Origin: JBAXQQ01 sp037131695
GTDB lineage: Bacteria > Armatimonadota > Hebobacteria > CAIYQO01
Assembly: GCA_964638715.1 (NCBI GenBank)
Contig: CAZWZF010000044.1
Coordinates: 1 to 41,537, forward strand
DNA: 41,537 nt
Direction of reading: 5' to 3'
A program made the translations under genes and the position numbers. Every line of letters begins with the position of its first letter. Position 1 is the stretch's first letter. The notes under the pieces are model-generated. The model was given only the letters and a program-made list of their open reading frames with translations. It did not search any database and was not told the DNA's origin. Below are positions 8,659-17,362 of this stretch, piece by piece.

Positions 8659-8685
8659 GACGGAGAGATCTGAAATCTCTCCGTC
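8659..8685 (-). terminator. Intrinsic terminator hairpin
   Basis: GACGGAGAGAT and ATCTCTCCGTC form a perfect 11-bp stem with a 5-nt loop. On the minus strand it is followed by TTGTATTTTAT. It lies after the stop of the 8703-9161 gene. Confidence 0.7.
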
Positions 8686-8702
8686 TTTCGATATACTATA
8701 AA

Positions 8703-9161
8703 TTATCGTACTCGACGTTCGTGAGCTGTAGGAACAGCAACATCATCAAGATTAACAGGAACATTTTTAGTGTAATTAACAACTTTTTTCTCGACATATG
8801 AATCAGGCATTTTAACATAATACATTTCTAATTCAATTACTTGCTTATTATCATTATTCGACATAGTTGCAATATTCCAACCACCATTTAAATCTACTAC
8901 TTTCGGCTTAGAAATAGTGCTTCCTGCCTTCTCAAGGCGTACCCATCTCTTAACAACTTGCATGTTATCCGAATCACCATCTAAGAAAATAACCAATCTC
9001 ATTCCATAATCTTTTTCATTAAAGGCTACAACATTAAACCCCTGGTCATTTAATGCTGCCTCTTTTGATCCTGGAATCGGCTTATAATTATCTGCCGAAG
9101 CCGACACACACATTACCGTCAAAGCGGCAATCATGATTAACATACCGAGAAGTTTTTTCAT
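8703..9161 (-). CDS. Small secreted protein with one PIPGS domain
   Basis: 152 aa from the ATG at 9161, chosen because AAAGGAGC lies 6-7 nt upstream and the protein then begins with a clean signal peptide (MKKLLGML through SASA). The frame is open to 9299, but that extension lacks an SD and would bury the signal peptide. The mature part starts at YKPIPGS and matches both halves of the 6613-7338 protein ('QGFNVVAFNE', 'VVKRWVRLEKAG', 'NGGWNIATMSNND', 'VIELEMYYVK'). A perfect sigma70-type promoter lies at 9339-9368 and an ECF-like site at 9601-9629. Function unknown. Confidence 0.75.
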   Translation of the reverse strand: MKKLLGMLIMIAALTVMCVSASADNYKPIPGSKEAALNDQGFNVVAFNEKDYGMRLVIFLDGDSDNMQVVKRWVRLEKAGSTISKPKVVDLNGGWNIATMSNNDNKQVIELEMYYVKMPDSYVEKKVVNYTKNVPVNLDDVAVPTAHERRVR

Positions 9162-9338
9162 TCTCTTGCTCCTTTGTTTTTTTTTATAAACCACACGCCT
9201 GCTTACGAAATAGAGGTTAAGATAAAGAATTGCTTTACCGCACATGGTGTTAAAATGTGCAATACTGCTAACCCACCCACTAACACCAGTGGATTCCATA
9301 ATCTATCCCTTAAAAATGACGTGAAACTTATTGCGATT

Positions 9339-9368
9339 ATTATAAATAACTAATAATGCTGTTGTCAA
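9339..9368 (-). promoter_or_regulatory. Consensus sigma70-type promoter
   Basis: On the minus strand, TTGACA (9363-9368), an 18-nt spacer and TATAAT (9339-9344) match both consensus hexamers exactly. It would drive the gene at 8703-9161 with a leader of about 170 nt. Confidence 0.7.
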
Positions 9369-9486
9369 TAGTAAATTAAAAATAAAATTCAATATAGTTA
9401 TTTTACTGTCTTATATGCAATTATTGCAACAAATATTAATAATATCATTATTTGGTATATAAGCAATCAATACAAACTATAAAATC

Positions 9487-9555
9487 GCTTTTGAATACAA
9501 TACTGGTATAATCAGTAATATTATCATTTATTCAACTGAGTATTTCTTCAAAAGC
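9487..9555. repeat. Imperfect inverted repeat in leader or ncRNA region
   Basis: GCTTTTGAATACAATACT and the complement of its partner (GCTTTTGAAGAAATACT) form a stem of about 17 bp with mismatches around a 30-nt loop. It lies just downstream of the ECF-like site d. It may terminate a short transcript or be part of a small RNA. Confidence 0.35.
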
Positions 9556-9600
9556 AAAAATATTAAACTATAGAATCGATTGCCATCAGTGTGTTATATG

Positions 9601-9629
9601 TAAGTGGCGTAAAACAGTAAAAAGGTTCC
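9601..9629 (-). promoter_or_regulatory. ECF-sigma-like promoter (site d)
   Basis: GGAAC (9625-9629), followed by CTTTTT rather than TTTTTT, with an 18-nt spacer and CACTTA (9601-9606). It has the upstream A-tract seen at the other sites. The next start codon is about 440 nt away, so its product is uncertain. Confidence 0.5.
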
Positions 9630-9726
9630 CTATTTTTTCAATTATTTTGAAAAAAATTAAAAATATTTTCAAAACTGCTTTTGTAGTATTGTAATCGATG
9701 CCCAAAAAGCTTCCTGATTATGGCGA

Positions 9727-10503
9727 TTATCTTCCATTGCTCACCTTCTCACCCATTTCATCTGATAATTCTTTGCGTAATGCCGGCAATAGCTTATACA
9801 GATTTTCCCCTGGACATGCTGTTGATGCGTAATCTTTGTGGCTTTTTATTGCGTCAGATGAAATGGCATATTTTTTCATCAGCCATAATGCAAGATTTTT
9901 TAACGATTTAAGTTGTTCTGTTGTCGGTTTTTCTGTTTCAAAGTTTCCTTCCAATACAATAAGCGCATGCCCAGAAGGATCATATTCGGTATTTGTATCA
10001 CCGGCATATTCAATACTGCGTCCTTCAGCTATTTTTCCATCAACATTAATGTAATAATGATATGGTACATCAGCCCAGGCAGGTTTCTTTTTCCCTCCTG
10101 CTAAAGTAGCGGCACGTTGTGAAAAGTCCTGTAATCCACGCATCTTTCTTTCTATGGTAATTTTTGGCTGCTGTTTCGTAGCAGTATGATGTATGGTTAT
10201 TCGCAATACTTTCTGAGGCTTCATCGTCCCTGTCGGCTTCTTAGCCTTCCACGCTGCACGCGACAAAATAATAGGGTCAGAAAATGTATTATCTAACTTC
10301 TTTTTATCACCAGAATGCGTGGTATCATCCACCTTTGCTTTAGTCATAACAACAGCAGCAGGTATAGCGTTATGATGATTAGTCATCTTTGGCGTATTTG
10401 ACAACATACCGATAACAACAAAAAATATACCTGAAAATAATAACGCAAATACAGATATTAAAAGGTATTTATTTACCCGATTTGATATAGCAACTGCTGA
10501 CAT
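9727..10503 (-). CDS. Membrane-anchored N-acetylmuramoyl-L-alanine amidase (Amidase_2)
   Basis: 258 aa. The ATG at 10503 has GGAG about 10 nt upstream and overlaps the 3' end of the kinase gene by 35 nt, implying translational coupling. One membrane segment spans about 12-33. After a Lys/Thr-rich linker, an Amidase_2/PGRP-type domain (about 80-245) begins at 'LSRAAWKAKKP'. It carries the zinc ligands in IHHTA (His105/106), His222 in SHKD and Cys230 in TACPGE. Family members cleave the bond between MurNAc and the stem peptide. The catalytic part should face the periplasm. Pairing with a kinase whose extracytoplasmic part ends in a SPOR-like domain suggests a cell-wall sensing and remodelling unit (inference). 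Confidence 0.88.
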   Translation of the reverse strand: MSAVAISNRVNKYLLISVFALLFSGIFFVVIGMLSNTPKMTNHHNAIPAAVVMTKAKVDDTTHSGDKKKLDNTFSDPIILSRAAWKAKKPTGTMKPQKVLRITIHHTATKQQPKITIERKMRGLQDFSQRAATLAGGKKKPAWADVPYHYYINVDGKIAEGRSIEYAGDTNTEYDPSGHALIVLEGNFETEKPTTEQLKSLKNLALWLMKKYAISSDAIKSHKDYASTACPGENLYKLLPALRKELSDEMGEKVSNGR

Positions 10504-12022
10504 ACGCTTTCATCTCCGTTTTTTTCGCTTGTGCGATATCTTTGGCATACGGTCCCATAACAACTACCCATAACCCGGGAGTCAATTTAGGATAATTATC
10601 GCTGTCAATAATATACGAATCTGCATAACCATTTGATTGTATGTGTTCCAGGCATTTATCGGCTTTAACCCTATCTGAATGTTTTGAACAACCAAGAATT
10701 ACAAAGTAATCGCCAGATATTTCAACTGGTGGATCAGCAGGAGGTGTTTCAGGTACAGTTGCTGGTATATTCACTTCGAAAGATGTTGAAGAGGCTGTTA
10801 AATTGTCGCTGTCTGTTGCTTTAGCATATATAACATAATCTTTCGCCACATCTTTTGATGGATAAGTGTAGCTATATGATTGATCTGATACACAACCATG
10901 TTGAGATTCACCCGTTCCCCAATAAATGGTGATATCACTGACAGTTTTATCATCAGTTGCCGATGGTGTTACACTTATTGTAGACTGCTCAAATGAGTTT
11001 TTCGTTAATATACATTTTGGTGGAAGTGGGTTTACATCATTTGGAGGAGTTGGTTGTTTAACGACTACCTGTTCTTTTTTTGATGATTTATTAGCATTAT
11101 ATATGAGAACACCACCACCGGTTACCAAACCTGTAAGTAATATCGTCATTACAATTACCAACACCGGTGAATGATGTTTTAGCTTATCTTTAACGACAAA
11201 TTTTACAGGTATTGAGGACGAAAGGCTGTGAATAAAATCAATGCTACTAACAAAACGCTCTTCAGCTTTCTTCGCTAATGCGCGCAATAATGACGCGCTG
11301 ATTATATCTGAAATATTATTTGAAAATTGTCTGGGATGCGGTGGCAGTTCTTGAATATGTTTGGTAACTACCGCCCATGGCTGTGAGGAAGATGCACGAA
11401 ACGGTGTTGTGCCGGTAAACATCTCATACGCAACAATAGCAAGTGAATATTGGTCTGACCGTCCGTCAACGTCATTGCCTTGCGCTTGTTCCGGCGACAT
11501 ATATTCCGGGGTGCCAATCATGCCGCTTGTCATCCGCGTACCTTCCAACGAACGCGCTATGCCAAAATCAGTAACCCTGGCGATACCATACTTATCTATC
11601 AAAATATTTTCCGGCTTAATATCGCGATGGATAATTCCGTTGGCATGCGCGAAATCAAGCGCGTTGGCGACCTGTTCGAGATATTTGATGATATCCGCAT
11701 CAGAAAGTCGGTCAGGTTGGGACAATAACGATTTCAAGTCTTGCCCTTCAATTAATTGCATGACATAATAATACGTATCGCCATCAATGCCGACGTCATA
11801 TACAGAGACAATATACGGGTGCTGCAATTTGGCTGTATTAAGAACTTCAGTCTTAAACCGCGCCAGAAACTGGGTGTCACGGGTGAACTCGTGCGGCAAC
11901 ACCTTGATTGCCACAACTCTATCAAGCTGCAAATCACGCGCGCGATAGACTGTCCCCATGCCGCCACGGCCGATTTCGGTTTCCAGTACATAGCGGTTAT
12001 TCAGTGTTTTATTTTCTTCCAT
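10469..12022 (-). CDS. Transmembrane Ser/Thr kinase with Ig-like and SPOR-like domains
   Basis: 517 aa. The ATG at 12022 has AGAGGAAA upstream. The kinase domain (about 11-270) is intact: glycine loop GRGGMGTVY, Lys40, catalytic HRDIKPEN (Asp134), DFG at 152-154, and GTPEYMSPEQ. One membrane segment (about 285-305) is followed by a Lys/Pro linker. Next comes an Ig/PKD-like region (about 335-425, 'ISVTPSATDDKTVSDITIYW'). The C-terminal SPOR-like domain (about 435-517) has 'YFVILGCSKHSDRVKADKCL' and 'LWVVVMGPYAKDIAQAKK'. SPOR domains bind peptidoglycan glycan strands lacking stem peptides. That product is made by the type of amidase encoded next door. It lies 25 nt after the PP2C gene, so kinase, phosphatase and amidase are probably co-transcribed. 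Confidence 0.9.
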   Translation of the reverse strand: MEENKTLNNRYVLETEIGRGGMGTVYRARDLQLDRVVAIKVLPHEFTRDTQFLARFKTEVLNTAKLQHPYIVSVYDVGIDGDTYYYVMQLIEGQDLKSLLSQPDRLSDADIIKYLEQVANALDFAHANGIIHRDIKPENILIDKYGIARVTDFGIARSLEGTRMTSGMIGTPEYMSPEQAQGNDVDGRSDQYSLAIVAYEMFTGTTPFRASSSQPWAVVTKHIQELPPHPRQFSNNISDIISASLLRALAKKAEERFVSSIDFIHSLSSSIPVKFVVKDKLKHHSPVLVIVMTILLTGLVTGGGVLIYNANKSSKKEQVVVKQPTPPNDVNPLPPKCILTKNSFEQSTISVTPSATDDKTVSDITIYWGTGESQHGCVSDQSYSYTYPSKDVAKDYVIYAKATDSDNLTASSTSFEVNIPATVPETPPADPPVEISGDYFVILGCSKHSDRVKADKCLEHIQSNGYADSYIIDSDNYPKLTPGLWVVVMGPYAKDIAQAKKTEMKAYVSSCYIKSGK

Positions 12023-12047
12023 TGTTGTTTCCTCTTTTCACACTCAA

Positions 12048-13424
12048 TCAATTTTCTTGAAAAGTGGTATTTATCTTTACACTAAACCTGCCAAGAACTT
12101 TCTCTGGTTTAGATACTGGTTTCAACTTCAATGTAAACTCGCCATCTTGTTCAATTGGCAATGTCCACTGATTCGGAGTCTGAAAATCTAATATTTCATC
12201 AGGCATTCCTTCCAACACCAAATCAGTACCTTCTTCCAATTCTTTCTCATCTTTATTAGATAATTGATAAATTTTTGAATATGAGTTCCAACCTATAACT
12301 TCTTTCATCACCATGCCTGTAACTTCCGCACCTGTCGCGGTAATGGTCAATATTTTATTTGTTTTATCCCAATCAACCTGTAATGTTGCGGATGGCTGGC
12401 GGGGAACGACTACTGTTACCGGCGGTTTGGATGGTTGCGGCGGTGGTATTGGCGGCTCTGGTTTTGATTGATAAAATACCAAATAAATGCCGGCACCCAG
12501 AACCACTGCTATACCAATAGCCAGTAATATCATAATCCAGATACTCATGTGGTGATGGTGCGGAGATAATCCATTAGACATAGACTCATTGCCGGGTAAT
12601 GTTTTAGTTCGCGGATTTGTGGCTATATGGTGCGATTTGCGGGGTGCGGGCCAGGCTTCATGTGCATACAGAACCGTACTGATATTATCCTCGCCGCCGG
12701 CATTATTCGCCGCTTCGCACAACTGGTCGCCCGCCTGGCCTGGTGACGCAGTCATGTTCAGAATATTCGCGATATGTTCATCACTTATCATTCCGCTCAG
12801 CCCGTCGCTGCATAACAGCAATACATCATTCCGGCGTAATTCAAATGAATAAAATGATGGTTCCACGGTGGCGCGGATTCCGATGGCGCGGGTGATCTGG
12901 TTTTTATGCACCCAATTAGCCGCTTGTTCCGGCGTCATTTTCCCCTGGCGCATCAACTCACCCGCCCAACTGTGGTCCTCGGTAATCTGTTTTAACCTGC
13001 CATCACGCAATATATACAGCCGGCTGTCGCCGACATGCCCTATGGTGCAGATATTTCCGCGAATGACAGCGACGGTAAATGTTGTACCGGGATGGGATGT
13101 ACCACTATCGGATGCACCGGAAAATACCACCATATTAGCAGTATCAATAGCTTCTTTCAAAACATTATCGATACCTATATTCGCATGCACATTAGATATA
13201 GAATCCATAAAAACCCGCAAAGCGGTATTTGATGCCCACTCCCCGCGTTCATGCCCGCCCATACCGTCCGCGACAGCAACGACCGCATTACAACCCAATG
13301 GCCCCGGCGCGTCAGTCGCCCATTGCGTCGCCAACACGGCATCCTCATTATGGTCCCGCACTTTCCCCACCACAGAACAGGAATAAACCTGGCTGCCGTT
13401 AGCTGCATTATTTTTATTTGTCAT
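12048..13424 (-). CDS. PP2C-family protein phosphatase with membrane anchor
   Basis: 458 aa. The ATG at 13424 has GGAG upstream. Residues 12-245 form a PP2C/SpoIIE-like phosphatase with the metal-binding motifs RDHNED, 'VADGMGGHERG', GHVGDSRLY, 'LLLCSDGLSGM' and GGEDN. A His-rich stretch precedes one membrane segment (about 292-316). A Pro-rich linker leads to an extracytoplasmic region (about 345-458) I do not recognise. This is the only phosphatase in the window, so it is the likely counterpart of the seven kinases, with the closest link to the kinase starting 25 nt downstream. Confidence 0.9.
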   Translation of the reverse strand: MTNKNNAANGSQVYSCSVVGKVRDHNEDAVLATQWATDAPGPLGCNAVVAVADGMGGHERGEWASNTALRVFMDSISNVHANIGIDNVLKEAIDTANMVVFSGASDSGTSHPGTTFTVAVIRGNICTIGHVGDSRLYILRDGRLKQITEDHSWAGELMRQGKMTPEQAANWVHKNQITRAIGIRATVEPSFYSFELRRNDVLLLCSDGLSGMISDEHIANILNMTASPGQAGDQLCEAANNAGGEDNISTVLYAHEAWPAPRKSHHIATNPRTKTLPGNESMSNGLSPHHHHMSIWIMILLAIGIAVVLGAGIYLVFYQSKPEPPIPPPQPSKPPVTVVVPRQPSATLQVDWDKTNKILTITATGAEVTGMVMKEVIGWNSYSKIYQLSNKDEKELEEGTDLVLEGMPDEILDFQTPNQWTLPIEQDGEFTLKLKPVSKPEKVLGRFSVKINTTFQEN

Positions 13425-13568
13425 ATTATTTTCTCCATTAGTTTTAATTTATGACCATTCTATTTCTATTAATAGGTAAAATGTCCAATTTTTCACTCTT
13501 CAGTTATTCCGTCTGCGCCTTCCAAGGCCAGTGCGGCGTTGGGAGAAGCGTTAAGGTATAAAGGGTAA

Positions 13569-13721
13569 TTACGGTACTGGAGAAGCGCAACGGAACCCGA
13601 CATCGCCGAAGTAGTAGATGCTGCCGCCGTTGTAGAACGGGCTGTAGCCATCGCGATAGGCGCCGCGACAATAGTAGTCGTAGCCGCCTTCGAAACCGCC
13701 GCTACCCCACGAACCTCCCCG
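13569..13721 (-). other. DGR-like variable region VR1
   Basis: This is the C-terminal tip from RGGSW to the stop. Between fixed blocks (RGGSW, RGAYR, a single CCG proline, GFRC), 29 of 30 variable codons end in C or T; the exception is GAA. They encode G, S, F, Y, D, C, N, I and V, the set reachable from AAY template codons. The codon before CGC-GGC is TGT, keeping the T seen in that column in all five copies. VR1 is longer than the others (13 codons before and 18 after the RGAYR block). Confidence 0.75.
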
Positions 13722-15338
13722 CAGTGAGTGTATATCACCTGTTGCCGGACCGCTATGATTTTTTACCGGTGCATTCTTATAATAATCAGCACCATACCAA
13801 TCCGCGCACAATTCCTCTACATTACCCGCCATATCCATCACACCATAAGGACTATCACCGGTAGGGAAACTGCCAACCGAATTAGCCCCCTTGCCTTCAC
13901 CTGAATTCATCCAATTCGCACATTTTGTCTCATCCCACGTATTTCCCCATGGGTATATACGACCATCTCCACCTCGTGCCGCTTTCTCCCATTGCGCCTC
14001 GGTTGGCAACGCTACACCAGCCCAGTCAGCGTATGCCGTCGCGTCGTCCCAACTGACATTCACTATCGGATGAGTATCCTGCCACTTCCAATCCGGTTCT
14101 GTCGGCATCTTTCGATTTGTAGTTGTACAGAATTTACGGTACTGTGCCACCGTTACCTCGGTTTTATACATATAATAAGCGTCAAGATAAACTTTGTGTT
14201 GCGGCATCTCATCGGTGAACCACTCACGTTTATTAGCCTTCAACAACGCTGCGAGTTCTTTCTCACTGGTACCCATAAGAAACTCACCGGCGGGTATAAG
14301 TATCATCTCTGCGCCGTCCTTCGGGTTGGTTTTTAATGGGGCGGGAGGAGGAGGTGTAACCACCGTTGGTGATGGAGAAGTATTACTATTCTCAGAAATG
14401 GCAGGTTTGCTCTTATTTCCTCCAACAAAAAGAAATATCGCACCGGACAAACAAAGAATACCTACCAACACCAACGGAATAATCAAAAGTTTCTTTGCTG
14501 GTAAAGCTGCCTTTACCCTCGCATTGGCTTTGGTCAGTTGCATTGCCTCAACAAATTTAACACAAGTCGAATGGCGTTTGTCGACATTCTTGGCAAGGCC
14601 GGTCATGACAGCATCAGCAGCATTACTATCTAAATCAGCTACAATCGTGCGCGGGTCCGCCGGCAACTCGTTAATATGTTTGATACCCATTGCCCATGGC
14701 TGTGACGTTGACGATCGGAATGGGGTGGTGCCTGTGAGCATTTCATAAGCGACGATAGCCAAGGAATACTGGTCAGAGCGTCCACATACATCCTCTCCTT
14801 TCGCCTGTTCTGGCGACGCGTATTCTGGCGTGCCAATCATTCCCGTGGTCATGCGCGTTCCCTCTAATGAACGCGCGATGCCAAAGTCGGTTAACCACGG
14901 TACCCCCTGGCGGTCGATAATGATATTTTCCGGTTTTATATCACGATGCACAATATCCTGTCCATGAGCATAATCCATTGCGGCGGCTATTGGAGATAAA
15001 ATTTGTGATATTTCCTCTACGGTTAACCTGCCATGCTGCGCCAGGTAAGCCTTTAAATCTTGCCCGTCGATATAATCCATAACATAATAATTCGTATTAT
15101 CGTCAACGCCAACATCGTATATTGATACGATATTATCATGCTTCAGTTGAGAAGTATTCTTTATCTCACTATTAAAACGCGCCAGAAACTGGGTGTTATG
15201 CACAAACTCCGGCGGCAGTATCTTGATGGCTACTGTGCGGTGTAGCTGAGTATCAATGGCGCGATACACCATGCCCATGCCACCCCGGCCAATTTCAGCT
15301 TCTAATTTGTATCGATTATTTAGTATTCTGTTTTCCAC
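13569..15338 (-). CDS. Transmembrane Ser/Thr kinase with SUMF1 domain and DGR-like variable tip
   Basis: 589 aa. I chose the GTG at 15338: it has GGAG upstream and gives VENRILNNRY, aligning with the MENRILNNRY start of three neighbouring kinases (a TTG at 15365 would add nine residues). The kinase domain (about 10-265) has GRGGMGMVY, Lys39, HRDIKPEN and DFG. A membrane segment (about 292-314) and Ser/Pro linker follow. The SUMF1 domain (about 350-589) has 'GAEMILIPAGEFLMG', 'KTEVTVAQYRKFC', 'LPTEAQWEKAARGGDG' and 'YGVMDMAGNVEELC'. The FGE catalytic cysteine pair is absent, so it is likely a sensor. After RGGSW the protein enters a segment rich in Gly, Tyr, Asp and Phe, coded almost wholly by NNY codons, and ends GFRCASPVP (see 13569-13721). 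Confidence 0.9.
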   Translation of the reverse strand: MENRILNNRYKLEAEIGRGGMGMVYRAIDTQLHRTVAIKILPPEFVHNTQFLARFNSEIKNTSQLKHDNIVSIYDVGVDDNTNYYVMDYIDGQDLKAYLAQHGRLTVEEISQILSPIAAAMDYAHGQDIVHRDIKPENIIIDRQGVPWLTDFGIARSLEGTRMTTGMIGTPEYASPEQAKGEDVCGRSDQYSLAIVAYEMLTGTTPFRSSTSQPWAMGIKHINELPADPRTIVADLDSNAADAVMTGLAKNVDKRHSTCVKFVEAMQLTKANARVKAALPAKKLLIIPLVLVGILCLSGAIFLFVGGNKSKPAISENSNTSPSPTVVTPPPPAPLKTNPKDGAEMILIPAGEFLMGTSEKELAALLKANKREWFTDEMPQHKVYLDAYYMYKTEVTVAQYRKFCTTTNRKMPTEPDWKWQDTHPIVNVSWDDATAYADWAGVALPTEAQWEKAARGGDGRIYPWGNTWDETKCANWMNSGEGKGANSVGSFPTGDSPYGVMDMAGNVEELCADWYGADYYKNAPVKNHSGPATGDIHSLRGGSWGSGGFEGGYDYYCRGAYRDGYSPFYNGGSIYYFGDVGFRCASPVP

Positions 15339-15442
15339 TAATGATTTTCTCCAACTTGTTATCAATTTATCATTAACGACCTTGAAACGTCTTACTACCT
15401 CAACACTTTACAAGTAATTGTTATTAATATTTACAGAAAGTG

Positions 15443-17182
15443 TTATAGCCTAATAATATTATAATCATCTCGCCACACAACTTCACCTATTGAATTGACA
15501 AATTCATTATAATCTTTATCAGAAACTGCAACCTTCGCCTGTGATGTTGGTAAATCAGTAAAAAATGCTGTTGTCATTGCGTTACGAGTTTTATCATTTG
15601 CTCTACAATTTAAAATTATTCTATTTCCAGGATAATTATGCTGATTTAATGAGAATAAAATCCATTGAGTAGTAAAAAGTACTTTTCTTTTAGTATTAAT
15701 ATCTGCTTGAAGATCAGTAATATGGTATTCAATCGTGATTCTCTTATTATAATCTGTAACCCTATCAATAATTCCAATATTAGACTGCGTCTTCAGGTCA
15801 GCATTCAAAAAAGATTCCCAGTATCTATTATTCTCACTCCTTTCCAATGCCGCCAACATTTCAGGATCATCGCGGACGTATCTGATACTTGTTTTAGCGG
15901 TGTTATTATTCTCCGACTGTTTTACTGGGGGTGGAATATCAGTAGATGGAATTGTAACCGGTGGTGGTTGATCGTTTTTAGCTACTGGACTTTCAACCTT
16001 AATCCCCGGCATTCCTGGTATATCTCCATTTTCTTTAACATCATATTTAGTCGAAATGTTATTGTTTGGAGATGTCGTCATAGTAGGGGCATAATTATTT
16101 TCATTGTTACTGATAGAATCAGTCACTGGAGCAGTAACCACTGTTGTTTTGGAACTATTATCACTGTTTCTTGAAGTAGAAGGCTTGCTTTTATTTCCTT
16201 TTGCTACAAAAAGGAATAAAATTGCTATAAAGATTAAAATAATAACCACCAGCAATGTTTTTATCAAGTCATGTCGTGGCGCTGATACTGATGAAGGAAT
16301 ATATTGAGAAGGTTCAATCTTTTCTGGTGAAAACTCGCGTTTTTTTATTAATGTCGCGACATTTCTATAATTATCAACCACTTGCATAGCATTAATTAAT
16401 TGTGCGCATGAAGGATGACGATGTCCTGGTTTCTTAGCAAGTCCTTTAGTAACAGCTTCCGCACTATTACTCGCGATAGAGGGGGTAATAGTGCGAGGAT
16501 CTGCTGGCGGCTCGTTAATATGCTTGGTGATTACTGCCCATGGTTGTACCGTAGAAGAATGGAATGGTGTAGTGCCGGTGAGCATCTCATAGGCAACAAT
16601 TGCCAGCGAATACTGATCAGAATGTCTGCTGACATCTTCTCCCCTGCTCTGTTCGGGTGACATGTATTCCGGGGTGCCAACCATTCCAGTAGTCATGCGG
16701 GTTCCTTCAAGTGACCGCGCGATGCCGAAGTCGGTCAGACTTGGTACACCCTGACGGTCGATAAGGATATTTTCCGGCTTGATATCACGATGAACTATAC
16801 CTTGTTCATGAGCAAAATCCAGTGCTGCCGCAATTTTCTCGAGTATGCGACACGTTTCCGCGACGGAAAGCTTGCCATGCTGCGTCATGTAAGACTTCAA
16901 ATCTTGCCCGTCAATGTATTGCATAACATAGTAATGCATATTATCTTCAACGCCTACATTATATATTGACACGATATTTTGATGCTGCAATTGTGATGTA
17001 TTCCTAATTTCACTATTAAAACGCGCCAGAAACTGGGTGTTATGAACAAACTCCGGCGGCAATATCTTGATGGCTACCACACTGTTAGACTGAGTATCAA
17101 TGGCGCGATACACCACGCCCATACCGCCACGGCCAATCTCGGTTTCCAATTTGTAACGATTATTTAATATTCTGTTTTCCAT
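15443..17182 (-). CDS. Transmembrane Ser/Thr kinase with unrecognised extracytoplasmic domain
   Basis: 579 aa. The ATG at 17182 has AAAAGGATAT upstream. The kinase domain (about 10-265) is intact: GRGGMGVVY, Lys39, HRDIKPEN, DFG and GTPEYMSPEQ. One membrane segment spans about 313-335 and is followed by NKSKPSTSRN, like the NKSKPAISEN after the membrane segment of the kinase at 13569-15338, so the two are recent relatives. A long Asn/Thr/Pro linker (about 335-440) leads to a C-terminal domain (about 445-579) with 'NRYWESFLNADLKTQ', a YHITDLQADI strand and 'EVVWRDDYNIIRL' at the end. I do not recognise it. Confidence 0.87.
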   Translation of the reverse strand: MENRILNNRYKLETEIGRGGMGVVYRAIDTQSNSVVAIKILPPEFVHNTQFLARFNSEIRNTSQLQHQNIVSIYNVGVEDNMHYYVMQYIDGQDLKSYMTQHGKLSVAETCRILEKIAAALDFAHEQGIVHRDIKPENILIDRQGVPSLTDFGIARSLEGTRMTTGMVGTPEYMSPEQSRGEDVSRHSDQYSLAIVAYEMLTGTTPFHSSTVQPWAVITKHINEPPADPRTITPSIASNSAEAVTKGLAKKPGHRHPSCAQLINAMQVVDNYRNVATLIKKREFSPEKIEPSQYIPSSVSAPRHDLIKTLLVVIILIFIAILFLFVAKGNKSKPSTSRNSDNSSKTTVVTAPVTDSISNNENNYAPTMTTSPNNNISTKYDVKENGDIPGMPGIKVESPVAKNDQPPPVTIPSTDIPPPVKQSENNNTAKTSIRYVRDDPEMLAALERSENNRYWESFLNADLKTQSNIGIIDRVTDYNKRITIEYHITDLQADINTKRKVLFTTQWILFSLNQHNYPGNRIILNCRANDKTRNAMTTAFFTDLPTSQAKVAVSDKDYNEFVNSIGEVVWRDDYNIIRL

Positions 17183-17242
17183 TTATAATGATATCCTTTT
17201 ATTTTCACAGTTAACTTATAATTTCCACAACAGCCAGTATGA

Positions 17243-17362
17243 CTATGGTCCAGGTGAGACGCAACGGAACCCGATGATGTTACCGCCGCCGTACGGATAG
17301 TAGTTATAACGATAGGCGCCGCGAAAGTCGCTGCCACCGTAGTTTCCCCACGAACCTCCCCG
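17243..17362 (-). other. DGR-like variable region VR2
   Basis: From RGGSW to the stop, 18 of 19 variable codons are NNY (exception GGA). The fixed blocks are CGC-GGC-GCC-TAT, CCG and GGG-TTC-CGT-TGC. It has 8 variable codons before RGAYR and 11 plus the proline after. The codon before CGC-GGC is TTT. Confidence 0.72.

Larger units (their letters stand above)
9162..9726 (-). other. 565-nt intergenic region with two promoters and a hairpin
   Basis: There is no convincing gene on either strand. Read leftwards it holds an ECF-like promoter (9601-9629), a long imperfect inverted repeat (about 9487-9555), a consensus sigma70 promoter (9339-9368) and a leader of about 170 nt before the ATG at 9161. 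From 9630 to 9726, between the ECF-like site and the amidase stop, I see only AT-rich sequence. Confidence 0.6.

Noticed and set aside
9162..9299. Longer form of the small secreted protein starting at 9299
   Set aside because: It would bury the signal peptide, and the ATG at 9161 has a strong SD.
12868..13386. Plus-strand frame of 172 codons
   Set aside because: It lies antisense inside the PP2C gene, whose catalytic motifs are intact on the minus strand.
13493..13738. An 81-aa Ala/Thr-rich protein overlapping VR1
   Set aside because: It is another frame of the variable region; its composition is an artefact of NNY codons.
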